From Cristatella mucedo (Eukaryota; Bryozoa; Phylactolaemata; Cristatellidae): a stretch of DNA of 64,000 bases. Below the pieces are notes generated by a model. The model saw only the letters and a program-made list of their open reading frames with translations, was not told where the DNA came from and made no database searches. The stretch is from NCBI GenBank assembly GCA_009760855.2, contig WPIO01000016.1, positions 3,270,001 to 3,334,000 on the forward strand, in the 5' to 3' direction. Made by a program: the position numbers and the translations under genes. Position 1 is the first letter of the stretch. The number at the start of each line of letters is the position of its first letter. This document shows, one piece after another, positions 27,285 through 38,745 of this stretch.

Positions 27285-28382
27285 TATTGCACTTGATAAA
27301 GCGCCCTCAGAGAACTTAATCTCTTTCTAGGCGCTTTACATTTGCTGCAAAGTGATACGCAATAGAATAGTAAGTAAAATCATGCTTGAAAAACAAACAC
27401 AATGAATAACATGGTTAGGGGTTACATGCACTGGGTCAGCATGCAAATGTGGTTAGTGGCAGCACGAACAGTGTCAGCACGCAAAAGCACATCGAGGACG
27501 AATCACAAGGACCCACTAAATGCTGTCCTAAATAGGTATGTTTTTAAGTTTCTTTTAAATGTGGTCAGGTCAGGGGATGTTCTGATGCAGGTCGGGAGGG
27601 AGTTCCAGGCTGTGGGAGCATACGAGCTAAATGCACGGTCTCCAAAGGATTTAAGGTTTGTACGAGGTATTTCTAGACTGTTGGATTCCGAAAAGCGAGT
27701 GGTACGATGCTTTGCCTGATGGGGTAGTATATCTGAAAGATAGGCTGGAGCCATAGAATGAAGAGGTCTAAAAGTGAGCGACAAAACCTTGAAGTCAATC
27801 CGTTGCTTGACTGGTAACCAGTGCAGGTCGGCGAGAAGTGGAGTAACGTGGAAACTGCGACGCTCACGACAGACAAGCCTAGCTGCAGAGTTTTGCACCA
27901 GCTGCAATCGCCTGATCGCACATGCTGGTAGGCCAGTAAGCAGTGAGTTGCAGAAGTCGAGACGAGATGTCACGAATGCATGGACCAACTTGGACGTGGT
28001 ATCCTTATCTAAACAAGCCCTAATTTTATCAATGTTATGAAGCTGAAAATAGGCTGATTTGACTGTGGAGCTGATGTGGTCGTCTAACGAGAGGTCGCTA
28101 TGGAATATGACACCTAGATTTCGAGCTGATGCAACTGGAGATATGCTGGCAGAGCCAATTTTGAAAGTCAGCCTTTCCAATTTCTGAATAACACTAGGTT
28201 TGCCCATAACGAGTAAGTTAGTTTTATCATCGTTTAGTTTTAGAAAATTTGCTGCCATCCATGATCGGATGTCATCAATGCATGCAGCAAGTGAGTTGAG
28301 AGAATTTGAGGTGCTCGAAGGCTGGGAGGGATCAAAGCAAAGGTACAACTGAGTGTCATCCGCATAGAAGTGAAAGCCTCAA
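27285..28382 (-). mobile_element. L2-type LINE, 5'-truncated, 281-codon open frame
   Basis: The longest LINE copy. An uninterrupted frame (28348-27503, extendable to 28382) begins within the reverse-transcriptase catalytic block GFHFYADDTQLY, retaining the Y-A-D-D motif. It continues through LNDDKTNLLVMGK, a CNSLLTGLP-NSAARLVCRERR segment and HWLPVKQRIDFKVL to AWNSLPTCIRTSPDLTTFK, the usual C-terminal order of L2/CR1 LINEs. The 3' UTR ends in the AAAGCGCC/GGGCGCTTT hairpin and a short AT-rich tail. The endonuclease and N-terminal RT are missing, so it cannot mobilise itself, but the open frame suggests recent insertion. Confidence 0.92.
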
Positions 28383-28927
28383 GTTAGCAATACGTCAGTG
28401 ATAGCGACATGGCGTTCGACATACCGCCAGCTGCGCTGGCAACAACGCCGTAGTAGAACAAGCATAAACAATAGCCTGTATACTACGGCTGGCACAATAA
28501 CTGACTTTCACGCGACTTGCTAACAGGCTTACAGTTGCTCGCGCTCAACGCTAGGACTCACCGATCGGCACACCGTTGACAAAAGAAAGCCATTGCATCC
28601 AGGTCCATGCCTTTTGTAATGGCCTGAGAATAAGTCAAGCAATAATCTCGTTCTTACATAATAATACATCGCGCTGCACATATGTTTCAGCTTATCGCGG
28701 CTATTTCATAAGTGGCTTAGTTTCATTTCAGAAGCTTGTAGTTTATAATCGCGGCGCATTAAGATGACTCGAGCAACATTTTAAAAATTAGCATACAGTC
28801 ATGCCTCTCAAACTAGTAAATACAAAACATATCAATATAATTTGATAATAATAAATTTGGATAGCTCTATCGGTGTACTGAATCTCATTCTAGACACTCT
28901 GCAGAGGCTGTAAAGAAAGTACGACCT

Positions 28928-29055
28928 GTCATTTGTATAGTGCCCTAAGAAAGCTGAATCTCTATCCAGCCGCTTCACATATGCCGCAGGATTCGAACCC
29001 GAGACCTCGGCGATCAAAGGCAAGTACATTAACCCCTAAGCCAAACCAGGGCGGG
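28928..29055 (-). mobile_element. tRNA-derived SINE, family B
   Basis: CATTTGTATAGTGCCC tail, CTGAATCTCTAT hairpin segment, CTTCACATATGCCGC, then B-box complement GGATTCGAACCCGAGACCTC and an A-box-like end (CCCCTAAGCCAAACC). Confidence 0.82.
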
Positions 29056-29321
29056 GACTTACTTGAAGGGATAGGTAGGTCGCTAGAGAAACACGTGGCA
29101 GGACTTGGACACCTTCTGGGCTACTTGGAGAACTTGTGGCCGAACCTACAAGATCGAAATTCCGTTTTACTGGTGAGTCAGCGGAACCAAAGAACGGAAA
29201 CTATCTGCCAAGTCCAGAACCCGTGGCAGCGGCCGATTCTGTCTGAGCGCACGTGTCTTCGCTAGCCGGAAGCGATCCTGGCCTGGCCTGGTCAGCTGAT
29301 ACTTAAAAACACATATGATTA

Positions 29322-29432
29322 ATTTGTATAGAGCCTTATGAGAACTTTTTAATCTCTATTCAGGCAGGCGCTTCACATATTGGGGGAGGGGGGCTCGAGC
29401 CTAAGCACTACAACCGCAGGGCCAAACCCTGA
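29322..29432 (-). mobile_element. tRNA-derived SINE, family B
   Basis: AATTTGTATAGAGCC tail, TAATCTCTATTCAGG hairpin segment, GCGCTTCACATAT, GGGGCTCGAGCC B-box complement. The A-box end is degraded. Confidence 0.75.
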
Positions 29433-30154
29433 CGTATGCTTCTCACCTCAAGCCTCGGAGCCCCTGTTTGTGCTCCGACACCTTTTCAGTAGTTCTTACC
29501 GGTCACATTTCCACACTGTTCTCCTGTTTTGAGCCAGGCATAAAAGGTTGTCAGCTTAACCACCAGTTCTTGCTCATTCGACGAGCGGCTCCATCTACAA
29601 AAAGAGAGAGCTTATTCTGGCTGTTATACAAGTAGGCAGCATTTTTCAAGGGGCCCCTTGCTATGTTAGGGCCCATGATTCGAGTGCAAATATGAGTGAA
29701 TAGCTCCTTCAGCATGTCCCTACCATCTTGCGAAACCAGGAAATGACTAGTCTAAAACTGCCTGCGTTAGCCGGGTTAAACCTTGACCTTGTAAAAATGC
29801 TGTTTGATTAGACTAAAGCTGATAGTAGTAATAATAATAATAATACAAATATGTCACCTGTTTCGTGTGCTCTACGATAACTAGATCTCTATGAATGTAT
29901 GGTACAACTCGCTGCAAGATAAGCAATAAACGTGGATTCATGATCTATACGGGCCACCATGACTAGACCGGAAGGCTAAAGCACACAGGAAGACATCGAG
30001 CAAACAGGAAGACGCCGATTAGTAGGACCCCCTGATTAGTAACGTGAACTGAATCATGCAAAGGTATGCATGCGAGGCACAAAAAGTTCACTGGGGGGGG
30101 GGGTCAGGGAAAGCTAAATTGAGCAGGTATGCCTTCCTCTGGCATTGGAGTAAT

Positions 30155-30297
30155 CAAAAAAGGGCAAGGTGCCAGCTCTTCACCCAGGAAGCCCAGATCG
30201 TGGGTTCCAGCCCTGCAGTGGGCGATCCTTTTTTTCTGCAAATGGCAGTCATGGCCTTTAAGGCTCTCCTGCTGCTACACGAATGAGCCTGCAGAAT
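30155..30297 (+). mobile_element. tRNA-derived SINE, family A
   Basis: A-box-like region, B-box ATCGTGGGTTCCAGCCCTG, GTGGGCGATCC, and TTTAAGGCTCTCCTGCTGCT in the family order. Confidence 0.75.
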
Positions 30298-30549
30298 AAG
30301 CTATTTCTTTTTTTAAAGACGTTGCACAAGGTGACAGTAGACGGAAGCAGGTTTCAGACTTTCTGAGCACTCAAAGTGAAAGCCAATCGCCGAGAGATTT
30401 CGATTTAGTGCGAGTTGGTGCAAGCCGGCTGGAGGCCGATGAACGGCAGCGCCGGAGGAGGGAGGAGGTCAAGGACAGGGCGGGCTGATCTGGCGAGCGA
30501 AAACGACCGGCGGTCAGTCAGAGAGAGGATATCGATGTCAAGTCGGGGT

Positions 30550-30870
30550 GTTTGATTGGGGCGCTGTGAAGCTCAAAAAGAAGCAGCACTTCGCATGTGA
30601 CAGCTATGCCGTTTACGATAGACCCAACAAGGTGCTGAATTTTGCACAGCTTGCCCACGATTAAGGGCACAGACCACGAGTCGCGAATAAACGGAGTAAT
30701 CGAGACGCGATGTCAAAAGCGAACGAGCTGGTTAGGTTGCGTACTACTCTTGTCGTTGTGCAGTCCTTGATTTTGTCCATGTTCCTTTACTGAAAGTAGG
30801 CCGACTCAACAGTTAAGCCTAGGTGGTCATTCAATTAGAAGTCGTTTTCCAGTAGCATTTCCAATAACAG
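30550..30870 (-). mobile_element. Old, degraded L2-type LINE fragment
   Basis: Scattered matches in order on the minus strand to the copy at 27285-28382 (TTTTGCACAGCTTGC, GAGACGCGATGTCA, GATTTTGTCCATGTT, TAGGTGGTCATTCAATTAGA), with many substitutions. Much older than the 27-kb and 61-kb copies. Confidence 0.55.
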
Positions 30871-31904
30871 CAAATGTCGCCGGAGTGCTGACAGATATAC
30901 CAATTGTTAGGGTGAGGTAATCCAATTACATTTACATAATCTGACTTTTGTAGAATGAACTCACCTAAGCTCTTCTGATGATCATTCTACTCTCGATGAT
31001 CTTGACTAAATTCCTTTGAGGCTCTTGCTATTTGGACAAAGGGTCATTAACAAGTTGGATTGAGTAAATGCAGCTTTGGCAACATTTCAGAAAACCTTTC
31101 CGAAGTTTCCATGTCTTTGGTGCCCCTTGATATTCTTTATAAATTATAAACCCAAAGCTAAACAGATACATAAAAGCGTGGTCATGTAATGTAAACATAA
31201 AAAGTCGCTGGTGACCACGTTTAGCAGCCTGTTATGGGCACTGTACCCATGGCAGTAAGTGAGCTGGCTCTATTAACAAACGACAGGGTAGTGGCTGGCA
31301 TTGAAATTCACTAAATTTGTATCCCCATCTCTCCAACTAGGAATAGCATCAACAGAATTTTGCCAAGATCATCCCGGGATAGCTTTACAAACATCAGAGG
31401 AAGTTTCCCCAATCGGCCATACACGAATTGGAATGGAAATGCAGCTTTGGAGAGCGCCGGCTGAAACGAAAACCGGAACGCCGGAGCACGAGAGCAGGTT
31501 TGAAAGCAGGAAAGCAGCAGAAAAGTGGAAGCATCAGAACTGGAATGCCGAGTTGTATGGCCCAGAACTCGAGATCGAAGAGCCAGCCTCGAGATCAAAC
31601 TATCTCCAGTGACTGCAGGCAAATAGGTCACTTGTGCAGCCAGAAGTGGGCCCACTGTATGAGCAGACCTTGACCAGGTCGTAGGCAGCTGTTAACATAA
31701 AGGGTGCTGAAGGGGCAGGGGCACGTCCGGCAGCTTAGCCAGCTGCAGGATCCAAAGGCCAAAGGTCTGAGCCGGAGCCTCAGGTTTCTCGTGGCTTCCT
31801 TGCAGGTGGCTTCCCCCTTTGTATCGAGCTAATGGGCGAGAACAAAGAAGCTGAAAGCCCCCCCCCCCCCCCGGCGCTCCTCAAAGCATCTGCTCAATCC
31901 GTGC

Positions 31905-32840
31905 GCTCACTGTCTTCTTTCGTGTGCTTAGGCATGCTGAAAACCGGTGCATGCCATCACTAACCGACTGAATATGGAATGGAACGCACCCCTGTCTGTA
32001 ACTCCACAAAGCCACAATGCCACACAGACAGAGTGGGTGTTCTGCAGGAGAGTTTTCTGCAGCGCACTCAATGCGTAAGAAGCTTTCAGTACTCATACGG
32101 TAGCTAAAAGACTTCATCTCACGCAACAAAGAGAAAGTGAGAAGGATAGCTGAGCCAGGACGGTAGTCGAAGAGGTGAGTAACATGGAAATAGTAGCTCA
32201 GGACTGGGGGGGAGGGATGGATGTGCCACAGTCGGCAGCTGGAGAACAGATACCGCAGTAGGGCAGTGCTAGCCCAGGAGCTAAGGTGGTCGCTCTTCAC
32301 TATCGAAGTCGTGGGTTCGAATCCTGTAGTGGCTGATCCTGTATTGCCAACTGCAATCGTTGGTGACAGCAATTAAGGCTCTTCTGCCACTATACAAATC
32401 AGGCGGTTAAATCAGCGAGAACAGAATTAGTTGCCCAAGAATTATGGAGGTGAGTTCTTCAGTCAAGGACCGCCAAAAAAAGCTTCTGCTGCCAACAATC
32501 TTTAAGCATACGAATGGAACAGCTAATTCATCGTCTATAGATGACCTGAGGGCGCTAAGAAGAGGCTGAAACTTGCGAAGCAGTTGAGCTAAGTGTCGTG
32601 GAGCCAAGCCGTGGCCGGGCCTTGTGGGGGTCAGCATTAGAACATTGCTCTGTATCCGTTGATCAACCGGCAGCCATCCCAGCACTTTCTTTTCTCTTTC
32701 GATGCAGAAGTTGCGCTGGCCGCGAAGGCTTTTGGAAGACACTGTCTGCAGGCAGACCTGGCTACAGAAGGAAGAAGCTACAGAAGCCGAGGTCGTTGCC
32801 AAATGCACAGGCAGTGAGTGAGAGATACGTGACATGCAAT
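31905..32840 (-). mobile_element. Second LINE family, C-terminal fragment split by a SINE
   Basis: On the minus strand 32835-32445 translates to a LINE C-terminal block: GWLPVDQRIQSNVLML, GLAPRHLAQLL, SSIDDELAVPF. It differs from the L2 copies elsewhere. The continuation (CCTGAGCTACTATTTCC to CACTTTCTCTTTG on the minus strand) is found at about 32210-31905, beyond the + strand SINE at 32264-32420. The two halves match copies at 34058, 40640 and 45487. Confidence 0.72.
32264..32420 (+). mobile_element. tRNA-derived SINE, family A, inserted in LINE family 2
   Basis: The cleanest family A copy: TAGCCCAGGAGCTAAGGTGG, AGTCGTGGGTTCGAATCCTG, TGTATTGCCAACTGCAATCG, TTAAGGCTCTTCTGCCACTA and the TACAAATCAGGCGGTTAAAT tail. 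Confidence 0.9.
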
Positions 32841-32989
32841 CACGTGACGTGATATGTCCGCCAGTGGGCCGCGCACCTGCGCATCACGTAGAGCAGACCT
32901 GTGGCAGACTGCAGAGGAGGAGCTCCAAGCATCTCCTCCAGTTTCTCTGACACTTATAGCGCTGTCCCCTCCAGAACCCAGTCACACTC

Positions 32990-33075
32990 TGCAGATGCAT
33001 CGAGTACACTCTGCAAAAAGCATCCAGTCACTCTGCAAAAAGCATCGAGTCACACTTGCAGCCAGATGCATCGAA
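32990..33075. repeat. Imperfect short tandem repeat
   Basis: About three units of 22-29 bp with the core CACTCTGCAAAAAGCATC, flanked by CTGCAGATGCATCGAGT and GCCAGATGCATCGAAT. The open frames over it are not recognised. Confidence 0.7.
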
Positions 33076-34057
33076 TCGCCAGCTGTCACCGGCTTACCGA
33101 GCAGCCACACTTGGCTCCTACGCTCATCCTGGACAGGAGCCCGGCCTCTCCCTCTATTGCCGAATGTCAATGAGATGAGAAAATTCCTTGGCACTCCTTG
33201 TGACATGTCGACTGATTTGGCAAGTGCATATTGCGACAGACAGCAGACCGTCGGCGACATCGGCACATTGCAGCCGGGTCCAGATCGGGTTTCCAGGAGG
33301 TCAAACTTAGTTTTCAGCTGCCTCATTTATTTAGTGGCAAAAGTGTCTTGTCGCGGTGAGCAATGAAGGGGATTGATTTCGTGCTGGCAGAGTCGAGCCG
33401 AGGAGCTAGGTGGTGAAGAGTGCAAGCACCTCTGCCCTTCACCTTGCTTTAGATTATAGTGCAGCTCAGCCTCAATACTTTGGGGACGTCTGCTGCATGC
33501 GTCCTACGTCCTAGACGTGTCCCTCCCTTAAGCCACATTTAAGCGATCTAACTTTTCTTTGACTAACTCACTCGACTTTCTCTGAAGCCTAGCTAGTTGG
33601 TGAGATGGGCATAAGCAAGCTGGATCGTGTAAATACATCTCAAGTCTAATTCAGCAGCACGCAGGCTGCTGAACCACCTTTTTACGCCCCACCGTCCTCT
33701 GATGCTCACAATGGTCATTGATGCTATTGGCCAACTTCCTGTGCATAGTAATAATAATAATAAGAATGCTACTAATAATAATACGTTCTCGTACAGCCTC
33801 ATAAGAAATCCACTTCTAGGGTTAATTATTATAATTTGACACTTATGCAAAACCTCATAAGTATAAACACTCGGGCCAGAGTTTACTAGGACACTTGGCT
33901 AGTACGGTATTTTTCAGATTACAAGTCGCACCCAAGCATAAGTCGCACTCTAAATTTATAGTTTTTTGAAAGTTTTTATTAAAAAATGTTATTGCTGAAT
34001 ATATAACTCATTTTTTATTAATTCAAGTTTTCTTCAATCATCACAGTTAGCAAGAAA

Positions 34058-34770
34058 TTCAGCTTTAGCTCTGCAGGTCCTAGACTGTGGAACTCGCTTC
34101 CACAATTCTTACGCAACGACATCTACTCTCCAACTGCCGACTATGGCACATCTTTTTCAGCGGTCCTGAACTGCTACTTCTATGCTACTCACTACCTCAA
34201 CTGCTCTCCTAACTCTGCTATGCTTCCCACTTTCTCTTTGTTGCGTGAGACGAAGTCTGTTGGCTACCGAATGCGTACCGAAAGCCGCTTAGGCTGTGAG
34301 TGCGCTATACAAAACTCTCCTGCGTAACACCCACATGGTCTTTATAATAATAATAATATTGCACTTGATAAAGCGCCCTCAGAGAACTTAATCTCTTTCT
34401 AGGCGCTTTACATTTGCTGCAAAGTGATACGCAATAGGATAGTAAGTAAAATCATGCTTGAAAAACAAACAAAATGAATAACATAGTTAGGGGTTACATG
34501 CACTGGGTCAGCATGCAAATGTGGTTAGTGGCAGCATGAACAGTGTCAGCACGCATAAGCACATCGAGGACGAATCACAAGGACCCACTAAATGCTGTCC
34601 TAAATAGGTATGTTTTTAAGTTTCTTTTAAATGTGGTCAGGTCAGGGGATGTTCTGATGCAGGTCGGGAGGGAGTTCCAGGCTGTGGGAGCATACGTTAT
34701 GACTTTGTGGAGTTACTCACGGAGATACATTACATTACATTACATCATCAGTATAACTGCTAACGTCTTC
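34058..34770 (+). mobile_element. LINE family 2 3' fragment, split by L2 insertion
   Basis: 34058-34343 translates to FSSAGPRLWNSLPQFLRND, the C-terminus of family 2, followed by its 3' region (CGCTATACAAAACTCTCCTG). The tail resumes at about 34697 (ACTTTGTGGAGTTACTC), as in the 45-kb copy, and ends in (CATTA)n. Confidence 0.75.
34344..34696 (-). mobile_element. L2-type LINE 3' fragment nested in LINE family 2
   Basis: TAATAATATT tail, GCACTTGATAAAGCGCCC hairpin, 3' UTR and the last codons up to the AWNSLPTCI region, nearly identical in sequence to 27290-27625. A recent 5'-truncated insertion. Confidence 0.9.
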
Positions 34771-35819
34771 ATAGCCATCTGCAAAATTGTCAATATCTGA
34801 ATCGTCACTTTCTTTTTGATTGAATCATTTCAGTTTCATCCAGCATGTTTTAAATTCCTGTCTTCGTTAACGACCTCACAGTGACTTCTGTTTTGATGCT
34901 CTCCAATGCATGTAAAACCCATTCACAAACATGCTTTATACTGGTTCTTCTAATTCTTCCCACCGGTGTCAAATATTGACTTGCAGCGTATAAGTCGCAG
35001 GTTTATTTTTCCAAAAAAAGAAATGGAAAGCAAGTGCGATTTATACTCGTAATAATACGGCAACATACACTGAATCACGCAGCAGGGCAGTAGACAAAGC
35101 ACACAGCAACTAAAAAGCTCACAGAGGATGCAGAGACAGCTGAGCCTAGCAAATGCATCTTTGGCTGATACTTAAATGTAGCAAATTCCTTATTAATTAT
35201 AATAATATTAACACTGATAACAAGTAACTCGTAGACCACCCGAATAGAACTTAATCACTGCCCAAGTGTTTTACAACAGGCTAGAAAGAGAATCAGTACC
35301 CAAGCGTTAGAGTCGGGCTAGCCAAGGCAAACTAGCAAGCTAAGGCAAGCCCATATCAGGCTTTGGCCAGCATGCTAAAGCAAACATCAAGAGACTTAAG
35401 GCCACCGGATAAAAAGATCAATGGCTAGTAACGTGTGATGAATCATGCGAAGATACCCACCGAGCACACACCGGAACAATAAGGGACCTCTTCACCGGGG
35501 TGATCGCCGAAAAATCTTGAAATCGATTCGATATTTGTTGCTTGACGAAGAGGAGCAGGTGAAGCTCAGTCAGACACGAGCTGGCTGCTATGGCAGCTAC
35601 CGCTGCACCAGTCGCAGACGGTCAAGGGCGGCACAGGTCGGCAGTTCTAAAAGAAAGGGGCGGATTCCACGGGGGGGGGGGGGGGGGCTGCTGGATGCCG
35701 AGCGATGCCGGCGTCCAGACTTTCGGTGCATTCGCACCGAAGGTCCGATTGCCAAACGCCGTGCCGATTTAAATTTACGTTTCGGCTTGGGACAGCCAGA
35801 CGACTAGTGGCCACGGAGT

Positions 35820-35962
35820 CAGAGCAGAATGCAAGAGAGCAGAATGCAAGAGAGCACAGCGCAAGAGAGCACAGTCGACGAGCAAAAAGAGGTCGAATCT
35901 GTCGAAAAGAGATCGAGCCTGTCGAAAAGAGATCGAGCCTGTCGAAAAGAGGTCGCAGCTGG
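35820..35962. repeat. Two adjoining short tandem arrays (15-bp and 20-bp)
   Basis: About four AGAGCAGAATGCAAG-like units, then three to four units of GAGATCGAGCCTGTCGAAAA. A G run (35671-35687) lies 130 bp to the left. No gene context. Confidence 0.8.
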
Positions 35963-36477
35963 CACAAGCGATCGAAGATCGAAGTGACCCGTGGAGGCCA
36001 GACAGAGGACACCGTGGCAGGAATTCGATGTCATGCCTGACTGGGTGTTGGGTGGGGGAGGAGGGAGGGGGCAGCAGCAGCCAGCAAAGCTCGGGCTGAA
36101 GTGCTGGACGTACAAGACTTTGATCCGAAGCAGCACCTTTGGCCAGTGAGCGGAGCCCTGGTCGCCACCCTGTGGCGGCCAGCAGGCAGCGGTAGAGAGC
36201 AGACGCACGCGGTCAGAGTTGGATCGGCCAGAAAGGGCAGCTGCTCCGAGGCAGCCAGCTGGCTGGCAGCAGTCAATACTGAAGAGCCTCGCCGCAGCCG
36301 CGTGCCCGAGGCCCTGGCAGGGTGAGTGAGATCACTTGAGCCGGGCTGAGATTTACCGATGCCGGTGGCTCGCTAGCTGCTGCCCAGCTGCAGCTGCCGA
36401 TTTACGCTTTCCTCCAGTTCGCAGCAGACCGAGGAGGAAAGCGTGCACAGTGAAGCATGCACGGTGACCCATGCCCC

Positions 36478-36818
36478 GTACAAACCTCAAATCATTTTGA
36501 GACCGTGCCTTTAGTTCGTATGCCCCCAAAGCTTGGAACTCACTCCCGACTTCCGTCATGATAGCCCGTGATTCGTCCTGTATGTGCTTGTCCTGTATGT
36601 GCGTGCTGACACTGTTGCATGCTGCTACTAACCACACTTGCATGCTGACCCTGTGCATGTCACCCCTAACCCTGTTATTCATGCTGTTTATCAAGCATTA
36701 TATCACTCGCCATCCTATCGTGTTACCTTTGCAGCTAATGTAAAGTGCCTAGAAAGAGATTGAGTTCTCCGAGGGTGCTTTATCAAGTGTGTTAAAATTA
36801 TTATTAGTATTATTATTA
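36478..36818 (+). mobile_element. L2-type LINE 3' fragment, internally deleted
   Basis: CGTACAAACCTCAAATCATT, then CTTGGAACTCACTCCCGAC, joined early to the 3' UTR (CCCGTGATTCGTCCTG). Hairpin at about 36738-36781 and an (ATT)n tail. Confidence 0.85.
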
Positions 36819-37284
36819 AGCATGTATGAACCGGAACCTGGCTTGCTTCACTTAGCTACACCAAGGCTTCACGACGTCTGTCAGACACATCTACCGTTTA
36901 AAAGCCTTTAAAGGATGACAGTCAAGGAGTCCGACGTGACGCCTGCACGTTCTAATAAAAAAAAGCTTCATTTGGGTAGCACACTGTGTGTGCTTAAGCT
37001 CCGCGTCCTTTCGAAAAAGAAAATCTCTCATGAAGGCTCATTGCACTGGGTACTGCAACGTTCTAGGGTACTTGTAATAATAATAAGAATAATAATAATG
37101 ATAATAATAACAATTCACGAGCTGCTCTCTGCCTGTCGACTCGCTTCTCAGAATCGCATTAGTTTTGTCATGGAAGACAACGTTTCGCCATCTTGCAGCT
37201 TGACGGAAGTTTGCCGTCGTGCCACGTGCCGCAAGTGTGCCACCTTTCGGCATGACAGACTTTCTTGCTGTAATTAGTAGGGAT

Positions 37285-37425
37285 TTGTATAGCTTCCAAA
37301 GAGATAAAGGATACTTAATCTTAGAACTTAATCTCTAGTCAGGCGCTTTGTTTTTTCGGCCATCAAGTGCATTCACCTTGACCTCGGTCGTGAAATGCTA
37401 GCACCCTAAACACGCGGGCCGACTG
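37285..37425 (-). mobile_element. tRNA-derived SINE, family B, degraded
   Basis: GATTTGTATAGCTTCC tail, GAACTTAATCTCTAGTCAGG and GCGCTTTG hairpin part, then ACCTCGGTCGTG. The B-box has decayed. Confidence 0.6.
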
Positions 37426-37502
37426 AACTCAGCACAAAAGTGAAGCTTCTCTTCCCTTCCCGAAATTATTTCTTCTGCGACCGTCGATCGCTCCTCGTGG
37501 AT

Positions 37503-37665
37503 CTACGAGCCCAGGAGTTAGGCCTCACGCACTTCACGAACGAGGTCGTGGATTCGAGTCCTGCCGAAGTCTCGATCCGTTAGCGCCTGCTGCAATCGGG
37601 ATGACATCCGCTGCCAAGGCTCTTCGCCTCTATGGAAATATGAGGCAGCTGGATCAGCTGACCTC
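37503..37665 (+). mobile_element. tRNA-derived SINE, family A
   Basis: GCCCAGGAGTTAGGC, GGTCGTGGATTCGAGTCCTG, then CTGCTGCAATCGGGATGACA and CCAAGGCTCTTCGCCTCTAT. Confidence 0.75.
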
Positions 37666-38507
37666 AGCTTTCTCTTTTTAGTTTACTCGGCCAGTCAGCA
37701 TACAAGCCATCCTACGGTGCTACTATTTTTGCTATTCACTTCATTGACTACTCGGCTATTTGCCTCCATTTTCGATCGAGCTTCCTCTTGCTGCCTGTGG
37801 TGAAGGCAGGGTGGAATCGATAGCTTCTGATTGGTCTACTGATAGTCGATTTCCCTTTGAGCAACTACCGGCGAATTCTAGAGTAGCACCGAATTAGTCA
37901 TTCAGGTTTTGAGCTACAGAAGAAGGTGCACACACCCTCCTCGGCACTGCAGCTCCCCCCCTCGATAATTGATTGATGGGGGGGGGGGCTCTTGCAGCCT
38001 GGCTGCCACTGGAGCTACAGCTCATCAGCAGTTAGCAAGCCTTCGTGATAAAAGGCTGACACCGTGAGGTTCGTGTGACCGACTGGTGGCTAGAATCTGG
38101 CTTGATCAAAACATGGACACTCATCGCCAAGCCGCCGCCGCCGCGCGGCTCTTAAGTTGGCACTGCCGTGCAAGCACATGACGCCGGAAAGCAGTCATCA
38201 GCAGGATCGTCGGACAAATTAATCAGACTACAAGCTTCAAAATCAATCACCCAACTGAGTACGTGGGTGCTACCCACCAATCGCCCCACCCTACAGACCC
38301 TTCCCGGATAGGGAAGAGCTGGGCTCTAAATTGGCTACTCATCAAGAGGCTCCGCGAGGCACGGCTAAGCACGGTTAATCCTTTGCATCTAGGACTTGAC
38401 TGATAGCTGGGTGCAGCCGATTGTTTGGCTGGCTGGCAGGATTCTCGGGAGCTATCGGTGTCATAGGTGTCATAGGTGTCATCAGTTCAAGAGGGCGTGT
38501 GGTGTAT

Positions 38508-38745
38508 AATAATAATGATAATAATAATAATAACACACTTGATAAAGCACCCCCAGAGAACTCAATCTCTTTCTAGGCGCTTTACATTTGCTGCAAAGGA
38601 AAACACGATTGAATGGTGAGTAATATCATGCTTGATAAACAACATGAATAACATGGTTAGAGGTGACATGCACAGGGTCAGCATGCAAGTGTGGTTACTG
38701 GCAGCATGCACAGTGTCAGCACGCATAAGCGCGCGCACTCGCGTG
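38508..38745 (-). mobile_element. L2-type LINE 3' end
   Basis: (TAA)n tail, GATAAAGCACCCCCAGAGAA hairpin arm, AGGCGCTTTACATTTGC, and the 3' UTR up to about 38728. Left flank contains a triplicated CATAGGTGT (38459-38479). Confidence 0.85.

Larger units (their letters stand above)
33905..35060. mobile_element. Degraded TIR DNA transposon carrying nested LINE pieces
   Basis: The 27-bp ends 33905-33931 (CGGTATTTTTCAGATTACAA then GTCGCAC) and 35034-35060 (its complement begins CCGTATTATTACGAG) are inverted repeats matching at about 20 of 27 positions. Further ATAAGTCGCA motifs sit inside both ends (33939, 34989). No transposase was recognised, so it is non-autonomous or decayed. The interior is interrupted by LINE family 2 sequence, itself interrupted by an L2 fragment. 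I assign no superfamily firmly. Confidence 0.65.
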
